From contig BSBM01001667.1 of the NCBI GenBank assembly GCA_027924585.1, positions 1-64,000 on the forward strand: a stretch of 64,000 bases of DNA, written 5' to 3'. The notes below the pieces were generated by a model. The model did no database searches and was not told the origin of the DNA. It saw nothing but the letters and a program-made list of their open reading frames with translations. This DNA is from Larix kaempferi (taxonomy: Eukaryota; Streptophyta; Pinopsida; Pinales; Pinaceae). The translations under genes and the position numbers were made by a program. How positions within the stretch are numbered: position 1 is the stretch's first letter; each line of letters begins with the position of its first letter. Of this stretch, positions 56,100 through 64,000 are shown piece by piece.

Positions 56100-58100
56100 T
56101 TTGAGCTCCGTTCTCTCATATAGAGGAGGAAGATGTATGGGTTTAATTAGAAGCTCCTTCCCAAGGAGGTTTTAACTTGGTCTCTCTAAGCAAGAATGCC
56201 TCTATTTCTCCAGTGAGGTTGTTTAAGGATGACCTCAACGATGCATCAAAGTAATTGGAGCTCAACTATTCTCCCAGGTAGGACTATTCATGGTCTAGAA
56301 GTTGGATTCTACCATGGTTCTACAAGTCTAGACAACAATGAATATGTTTTTTCTTCGACTTCAATGGGCTCTAACCAAAACTGTGATGCACCAATGTGAC
56401 AGATTAATGACTACTAGTTAACAAATTGTTGTGTAATAGTTTGTGTCAAGGGTTGTTTTGTGGTTCATTTTTCAAGAAATTGAAGATATGGAAAAGGGGC
56501 ATTGTTTTTGGGGTAGTATTGGCCTTCTCTTGACTATCTAGCTTTTGGAATTTGGCCCAGCCTCCATGATAGTCTCCTTGAACACTGCCTTGGTAACATT
56601 TCCAAATCTTCTTACTCACTTATGGGAAGAAGATGTTATAGAGAAAATTGACAACTCCCTAAGAAAGTTTATTAGATTTTAGAAATATGAGGAGCAAGCC
56701 AAGTGTTTTTCCTTGTAAGAATGTGCATTGAATATAATTTGAGTAAATGATTGTTGGATAAAGTCACCCTTAAATGTGATGGAATGCACTGGTCTAAACC
56801 ATTAGGTGGCAATCATCTTGGAGATTTCCGAGGCTAAAAATTATGAGCTTTTGATCGTTGAAATCGGATCTAGGATCGTCTACTCGGTCAAATGCTGAGG
56901 ATACAAATGTAACATATACCTTAAAACTAGTTTGTTACAAAATGGTACATGGAGTCCAAGTATCTTTCAACGTCCCAAAAAAAGCTTTCAATGTTCCATA
57001 GAAAGCTGCCTAAAGTGACAACATTTCCCAATGGGTTCAATTTGGATCGTAATCATTTTTTATAGACATTTCCATACCATTTCATTTCAAAATCTGTAGT
57101 ATTGTAGTTATGTAATGTAATCATGACCTGTATGATTGGAATGCAGGAAATCTGAAATAAGGGTTGACCTCCATTATGAGAAAGTTAACATTCTTGGTGA
57201 ATTGATTGATAAACATTTTTTCGTGTAAATTTTTTTATTAATTGAGGTAAACTTTTTAGCTCTACCTTATGGTTTTCCTTTCCAGATATATTTGTTTGCC
57301 TTTGGCTTTAAATTTGTAAAAGATTTTAGTAATTAATATGTAGGTATTTATATTTTAGAATGTGCTAGTTTATATGCCATCCACACGTTCTTACACTGCC
57401 ATGTATATTCAAATCTAACGTTATATACCTCAGGTTTCTCTGCATCACCTCAAGTTCGGTCGTCCATTGGCTCTCTAGTAGGTGACGTGAGTTAATAAGA
57501 TCTCTGAACCAATTTGAACTCCGAGTAAAAATAAATGGGATTGTCATGCTTCAACATTGCAAAAAATCAAAGAGAGTTCAGTCATGATTATTAGAGCCAT
57601 CTTTGGCATGCAAAACTTCCCGAGATTCGTTCATTAGAATGTTTGGTGACAGGTGTACTGAGTTTAGTTCCGAATTTTTACAAGGCCGCGTAAAATGATA
57701 CTAGATTTTGTTTTATTTCGTCATTAAAATCACAATGAATGCATCGAATACGTACACAGTGCAGAATAAAGGGAGTAGTTCAGAGTTGTATAGAGATACA
57801 ATGCATCGAATACCTAGTTGGATCCATCTTAACCCCAAATCTATCAAGCATTGAGAGGGATCAAATCTCGTGAAGGTGTAAACCTTTTTGAGGATGCAAA
57901 AACTGGAGGTTTGCACTCAAGATATTTGAACCCTCTTGGCACTTGATAGACCCATGGTTGATATAGATATAAGCTATTTGTAGCTGCACACAACTAGGTA
58001 GAAATTGAAATTTGACAATTCTTGTATTTCTACTGATATATTGAAATATATAAGATATATGATATATTGAACTGTCCATCTTAGAATCTAGAATCATTTT
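56100..58100. other. Intergenic DNA, nothing recognised
   Basis: No frame with recognisable motifs on either strand and no element boundary that I can define. Confidence 0.5.
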
Positions 58101-58310
58101 TTATTTCTCTCATTCTATGTCTTCTATTTTTACAACTGTATATTTTGCATTATGTTTCTTATATTTCTCTTCATGTCGCATTTCTTGTATTTCTCGCATT
58201 GCATTTCTCTTATTTATTGCATTGTTTTTCTCATATTTCTTGTAGTTGAATTTTGTTTCTCATATTTTTGTTCACATTTTATTTATTGCATTCTATTTTT
58301 CATATCAAAT
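58100..58310. repeat. Pyrimidine-rich low-complexity stretch
   Basis: Irregular repeats of TTTCTCATATTT, GCATTTCTTGTATTTC and GCATTGCATTTCTC on a T-rich background. Confidence 0.7.
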
Positions 58311-59384
58311 GAAGAAACAAAATGAAAGGAATTCCATGGATCCATCTTAACCTTGATTGACCAAGCATACTATAGAAATGCATCTATTTCTCATAATTCT
58401 ATTCACATTCTATTTTTCTTATCAAATGGAGCAACAATTTGAAAGGAGTCTCTGACAAAGTTTGGATGCTTTTTATCTAATAATACCAATAGTTTGCTTT
58501 TCTAAAATTATTCTCATTGCTTTCCTAAAAATAGGACAATTGCTTTTCTAAAAGAACAGACTTTCTTCTCTAAAAATTGCAGTCTCCTTATCAAAGATAT
58601 CAGTAAATATTAATAACACTAAAAAGGCAGCACCTTTCTCCAAAATCATAACAGGAGGTTAATCTTAGAAGCAGTACCCCTTTCTATTAACAGCAACAGG
58701 CTCTATCCTCTAGAAGTCAATGCCTTGGTTGACTTGTTTGTATGCTAAAACTAGCACAAGGCTGTGTGCCCATCCATGCCAAAATAAACTGTAGACAACG
58801 CTTCAAAAACAACACCCTAATCTCGTGTTTGTATGCTGATTTGATACAAAAGAAAATAGTGATGATAAGATGCACAAATAAAGACTGATTTTGGAGAAAA
58901 TTAGGCCCAAATAGTGATCAAAAGGTGCCCTCCATATGCTGATAGTAATTATGGACCAAAAGATAAGTGTTTAAAATAGTGATGTAAAATTAATAGCTAT
59001 ACTATGTAATATATCTTAACAATAGTTATTTGTTGTATGGGATGACATTAGAAAATGTTACTGAGTACCAAATGTATTAAAATTTAAAACTAAATCATGA
59101 TCTCATAGTCTAAAAATTCTAAAATCCATATAGAATCTCAAGAAAGTGACAAAGTTTCTTTGAAGATCAAAGTGTGGAAATCCCATAAACCACATGTCCT
59201 AGGATTGAGTCTCGTTCTTCTAACTTTGGATGTGGCATCTCTTAATCTAAGTCAAAGACTAAAAGGTTTCAGCCCCTCCATAATATTTTGTATTTGATAA
59301 TTCCTAAATGAATTTCTATCATTAATTTGTATTTTTATACTTTTCTTATTTCATTGATTGAATACAGGGATAAATTATTGAGAA

Positions 59385-61424
59385 ATGTCACCTCTTGGTC
59401 GTCCTAAGAAAGATAAAAGACAGCTTTCGCTTGCTGATGCATTTGGTATTCCTCAATGCTCTAATCAACCATGCCACCATGAAAATGAATTTTATGATCA
59501 GCCACTTGAAGACCATGAATCAAATAGTGTAGAACTTCTTGAAGAGGAACCGACATCAAAGAAGCCCAAGAGAGCATTTAATTCCAAATGGAAGACAAGA
59601 TTTCCATGGGCTTATGTAATAAGAGATATTAATGGTGTTCAAAGGATTAAATGTTCATGGTGTGTAAAATTTAAAAGAGAAACTCCATTTGCTAAAGATG
59701 GAAGTACTACTCTTCAAGTCAATGGTCTAACCGTCCATGCAAAATCAGAGGCTCATAAATTTGCCTCGCAACTTTTAGATGGAGAAAGAAAACGGAGTAC
59801 TCTTCCAATTACTAAACATGTAGAGATAATGGTAGATGCAGAAAAGGAGAGAATTATATCAGTAATTGAAAACATGTATTTTATTGCAATACATGATTTA
59901 CCATTAGAAGTATATAAGTCACTATGTGACTTGAATAGGTATAAAAACACTCCTCACATGCCTTTAACAGATGAATATTCAGCATATACAAACACAACAT
60001 CTGGAAAAGAGTTTTTACAAGCTGCAAAAGAAGTATATTGGAAAAAGTTAAAAGATGAAATTTCCAACAGCCCATTTTACTCAATTTCAATTGATGAAAG
60101 TACAGATCGGACTATGGTGCAACATTTGATCATTTATATCACATATTTGACAAATGAAGGAAGAGGCCAATGTGTTACAAAATTCATACAATTGCTTCAA
60201 ATTAAAGATGGCACATCACAGTCTATGTATGATGCTGTTACATCTCTTTTAGCAAAAATGGATCTATCCTTGTCAAAGCTAGTTGGGTTTGGATCTGATG
60301 GGGCTTCGGCAATGAGGGGTATTCGTGAAGGTTTATCTACTAAGCTTCGTCGACATGCTCCTCATTTAATAGATATCCACTACATAGCTCATCGAGAAGC
60401 ATTGGCAGCAAATGATGCTTCATCTTATTTTCCAGAGTTGCAAGATATAGAAAAGTTTGCAAACAAAGTTTATTCATGGCTTGGGAAGTCTGCCAAAAGA
60501 CATGGAGAATTGAAAGACCTTATGGATTCATTTCAAATCACAAGGTTAGAAGTGTTACAAATTCATCACATTAGGTGGCTGTCTAGAGGCAAAGTTATGG
60601 AAAGACTTGTGAAGCTCATGCCTGCTTTGTTAAGAGATTGGCAGTTAGGGAGAGAAAAAAATGTATGAGCTGGCCACATTATTTCAAGTGCAGTTTTGCA
60701 TTCATTTATTTGCAGATGTGCTTATTGAGTTAAATAAGCTGAATCAAAAGTTCCAAGAAGATCATGTTGATATTACATCCATTGGAACTACTTTGGATGT
60801 TACCATTAGCTTGCTTCATAAGCGATTTTTAAGAGGCACATTTGGGCTAGGAACAATGCACATGTCATCGTTTTTAAGTAAAACGCAACAAGGAACTCTT
60901 GAGTTTGCAGATTTACCTATATTCAATGCAACTAAGTTTTTTAGTCCTCGTAATTATTATGAGGATATGGATGATACAGACCCCCAAACAAGAAGATGGT
61001 TAACATGCTTATGTGAGAAATTTAGTGTTGGGGACTCATCTATTGTGGATAGTGTTAAATGTTTCGGTGAAATGGATGAATTTATTTGTACTATTTATAG
61101 ATCATACCCAAAAAAGCATATGTTTGGAGCATGGGATCTGTGTGGAGCTGAACATGAGTGGTTTGAAGGATTTCCATGTCTGATGCAGCTATGGCAAATT
61201 ATTCTTGTTATTCCAGCTAGCACAGCAGTATGTGAAAGAGGCTTCTCAAAATTAAGTCGAATAAAAAATGATGATAGATCAAGACTTTCTTTAGAAACAT
61301 TGGATATGCTAATGTTTCTCTCTCTCTCTCTGCACCTCATGATCTGAATGAGGTAGATTGGAATGCTATTTATGATGTATGGAAGCAGATGAAAGCTAGA
61401 AAGCCTCTTCCGCTAGTAAAATAG
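59385..61424 (+). pseudogene. hAT-family transposase, near full length with two simple-repeat frameshifts
   Basis: The frame from ATG 59385 gives an N-terminal BED/TTF-like zinc finger (C90, C93, H118, H124: CSWC...HAKSEAH). The catalytic domain follows, with D237 in FYSISIDESTD and D305 in GFGSDGASAM, then RWLSRGKVMERL (398-409). IHYIAHREAL has Tyr333 where the C-x2-H motif of hAT proteins has Cys. At 60654-60660 an A7 run shifts the frame and stops the first ORF at 60666-60668. The next frame continues MYELATLFQVQFCIHLFAD to the hAT dimerisation domain (IPASTAVCERGFSKLS, LSLETLDMLMFLSL). At 61316-61331 a CT repeat shifts it again; the third frame reads APHDLNEVDWNAIYDVWKQMK and stops at 61422-61424. 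An intact protein would cut and paste its element in the nucleus. TIRs were not found. Confidence 0.88.
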
Positions 61425-63305
61425 ATTCATATCTAGCGTGATTTAAGATATAGTTTTGAAGAACACGAATGTAAGTTTAAACTTTATTATTCATAGTATA
61501 ATATACAGTTGTTCCCAGGTAATCCAGCATTGTCTTTCGATGGTTCATTATTGAAGACAATTCTACAGCTAGTCTTTTATCATTGCAGTTTAGCAGATAC
61601 AGTTGTGGCTCAGTGATTATCTTCATGTATGAGCATATAATATATTGTAATGACAGGCTTGGTAGTTTACCTGTTGTTTATGGAAACCAAATATATTTTT
61701 CCAAAAGTTGTTATATCAGTTGTTGGGAAGCAATTCTTTTGCCAAACCAAATCAATTCAAGCACAGACATAAGTATTGTTCACGAATCTTCATCTATATG
61801 TGAAGTTTGGCAAAATGAATTAACTTTGTAATTTGAATCTTGATGCTGGCATTCATAGTATCGATATGTTTGTCATTATTATATTGAATTGCTTATGTTT
61901 GATATTTTGTGATTGGTCCCTTGTACTGACATATTTTGAATTTAATATTAACTTGCAGTGGCTTGTGATTTGATACGGTCATCCTAGAATTAATTTGTTG
62001 GTTTTTGTTGTAATCATAGCTAATTATATTTTGTCATTGATACATTTGTATGATTCAAATCTACGATACAGGTTTCATGACTATAGCTGTCTGTATTTTG
62101 TATCTGAGAACTCAGGATGTTTATGGTTGATGAACTGTTAATCTGTAATTTAGTTTCTCTTTAGTGATTTAAGAATTCATGTAAATAGTACACCTCCATT
62201 CCAATTGTTTATATTATTCTGCATCTTGCAACTTTTTTGGATTACAAGATGTATCATCCCTGTGTTTGGTTCTTGAAGTGTAGTGATCCTCTTGATTATT
62301 ATTCTTTTAAATTTATGTCTTGATAGACATGCTCCAAGTTAGAGCAAGACTGCAGAGCATGAAACGTTTGGTGCATGGTCAATTGGGGTTCATCTTGTAG
62401 TTAATGAGATCATCTATCATTGTTCACAAGGCCAATTTCTATCTAGTTGCATCATGTCTGCTTAAGAGTACATAGGTTCTACCATTCTGTTGCTCAGAAC
62501 AAGGGGCTTGAACTAATTTTGAAGCTTGGCTTAGCTGTGCTCCTTACTATAATCATAAATTGAACATGATGCTATGCTGTAGAAGCACTGTGATGGTGTC
62601 TTATCAATGCTCATAGGTCAAAGGATGGCATTGGAGAATACTATTTGACCCAAGGTCCAAATTCAGAGCCCTATATGCATGGTTTCCATAATGTCCTAAT
62701 GGTTGATGGAAAACAATTACAGCAGGGCAGCTAAGGCTGGTCTAACATAATTGAAAAACGAGCACTTTAAAATGGGTATGAAACTTATGCTATTCTTGGT
62801 CATATTTACAGATTGAACTGGTGATGATATTGTAGGCTATAGTCTATAATATTATATTGATGTTCACCTCTCAATAATGTTGTAGCACTATGGTTATATA
62901 TGAAATCTATTTCGCTGAAGTTCAAAATCTAGTATTGGATATTGAAAAATTTATACATTAATGAAAAATATAACCAAATGAGGTTATCAGGGCAGAGCTA
63001 GGAGATGTTTTCTGTATTAGGAATTAAGGCCCTCAATTACTTTAAGAGCCCATTTTAAGACAAATTGACAGTAGATGTGATTCTCAACTTTCAAGTTAGA
63101 AGGCATTGTCTTGGAAAATCCCTTAGACATTTTACATAATACTTTGATGGATGAATTTCTTCTTAGCAATTTAATTTTGATTTCATATCACAATGTGTGT
63201 GCATACATCTAAACTGCTTTTTGTTTGGAATAATTACTGTTATCCTAATTTGGATTGAAATGCATAGATAATTAAGGTAGACTCAAATTTCAAGCTCTTG
63301 TGATA
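61425..63305. other. Intergenic or intronic DNA, nothing recognised
   Basis: No hAT terminus and no further exon of the downstream synaptotagmin-like gene could be identified. The frame at 61583-61831 has no recognisable motif. Confidence 0.5.
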
Positions 63306-63590
63306 ATTTTTTATTTCAATTTGTCTTTCACTACCAGAATTGACTAGAAACAACTATAAACGCTTTCCAGATAAATTAATAAATATATTTTTTATTTCAA
63401 TTTGTCCTTCACTATCAGAATTGCAGATCCATCTTCGTGTAAATGCTTTCCAGATAAATTAATAAATATATTTTTTATTTCAATTTGTCCTTCACTATCA
63501 GAATTGCAGATCCATCTTCGTGGAAGTATATATATATTTTATTTCAATTTGTCCTTCACTACCAGAATTGCAGATCCATCTTCCTGGAAG
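63306..63590 (+). repeat. Tandem repeat of about 82 bp, four units
   Basis: TTTATTTCAATTTGTCYTTC followed by ACTAYCAGAATTG recurs at about 63311, 63391, 63474 and 63540. Three units include GCAGATCCATCTTC. The first two also share GCTTTCCAGATAAATTAATA. Open frames 63402-63722 and 63485-63706 start inside this repeat. It lies immediately before the synaptotagmin-like exon. Confidence 0.9.
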
Positions 63591-63631
63591 TATTTGTATT
63601 TCTATTGGATGTTTGGATGGATCTTTGGCAG

Positions 63632-63937
63632 ATCAGTTGGAGAACGAGATTCAAAAGGTTTGCAAGGCCTTTTACTAGAAATTCCATTGTGGGTCAAAAA
63701 TCCTGATTATGACAGAGTATGAATATATTATCTATCATGTTTCTTTGTTTTTCCATTCAAGTGTCCTTATTCATTAGATTAATTAAAACAGAGTACAAAT
63801 TCCTATAAACCCTGTTTATAACTCAAATTGTGAACTTTGGTATGCTGGTTATTTATTGTTTCTTCTGAACCCTTGCTATTGTGCAGGTTAATTAGATAAA
63901 TAGGTTCATCTATGAGATGTGGCCTTATCTTGATAAG
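63632..63937 (+). pseudogene. Synaptotagmin-like (plant SYT1-type) gene fragment, two exons, nonsense codon
   Basis: The first exon (from an acceptor-like GGCAG near 63631 to 63716) reads ERDSKGLQGLL and EIPLWVKNPDYDR. The second (63887-63937) reads V-N-stop-I-N-R-F and then IYEMWPYLDK. This matches the start of the SMP domain in plant synaptotagmins, where relatives read IPLWVKNPDYDRVDWINRF. The 170-bp intron has GT (63717) and GTGCAG ends, and the second exon is followed by GTATGA. TAG at 63893-63895 replaces the conserved Trp (TGG), and Asp before it is Asn. The retained intron shows it is not a processed copy. The family tethers ER to plasma membrane. Remaining exons lie beyond the window. 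An AG at 63894-63895 could serve as an alternative acceptor that skips V-N-stop in frame. Confidence 0.8.
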
Positions 63938-64000
63938 GTATGAGTCATGATAGAGTTGTAGGGTTCGAGCTTTCTTTGTTTTCTGGGTACTTCTTAGTGT

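Overview
This window looks like repeat-dominated nuclear DNA of a large-genome land plant. I infer a seed plant, possibly a gymnosperm; the species cannot be named from the sequence. The grounds are: a plant-only DUF868 gene; plant Copia (Ty1) retrotransposons primed by initiator tRNA-Met; Ty3/Gypsy-type and RTE-type remnants; several tRNA-derived SINEs; a plant hAT transposase; and a synaptotagmin fragment with plant-type residues. Background DNA is strongly AT-rich. I see no rRNA, functional tRNA, CRISPR or prokaryotic gene.

Layout. 1-3850: AT-rich DNA with small tandem repeats and a 610-bp insertion (2017-2626) flanked by 8-bp duplications. 3925-5199: the only apparently intact host gene, a single-exon DUF868 protein, with its 3' end duplicated in tandem. 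6839-13728: a Copia element with both LTRs and a matching 5-bp target duplication. It is dead: four glutamine codons are stops and protease/integrase is replaced by non-coding DNA. It carries unusual hairpin and minisatellite arrays before the 3' LTR. 14794-15360: a Ty3 integrase relic. 16014-24300: a 5'-truncated Copia element on the minus strand, split inside its integrase by a nested gag-only element (19584-23137). 24626-34094: a large non-autonomous LTR element on the minus strand, with about 2.3-2.8 kb LTRs, matching TSDs and no pol. 34095-43560: LTR-like fragments, a solo LTR (40563-41867) and retroelement ORF remnants. 43970-53160: SINEs, an RTE-like LINE relic ending in a TCA/TCG microsatellite, a (CA)n tract and interspersed repeats. 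53378-55620: exon-like and duplicated sequence of unknown identity. 59385-61424: a nearly complete hAT transposase broken only at two simple-sequence tracts. 63306-64000: a minisatellite followed by two exons of a synaptotagmin-like gene carrying a nonsense codon.

The genes do not form a pathway. The window is mainly a record of nested transposition and decay. Most nonsense changes are C-to-T or G-to-A transitions, as expected from deamination of methylated cytosine. The more unusual material is: (1) short-hairpin arrays in two separate Copia elements, (2) a gag-only element whose roughly 620-codon frame is broken only by two UAG codons, (3) the large pol-less element with a minisatellite expanded in one LTR, and (4) the almost intact hAT gene. 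All assignments come from reading the sequence; no database search was run.
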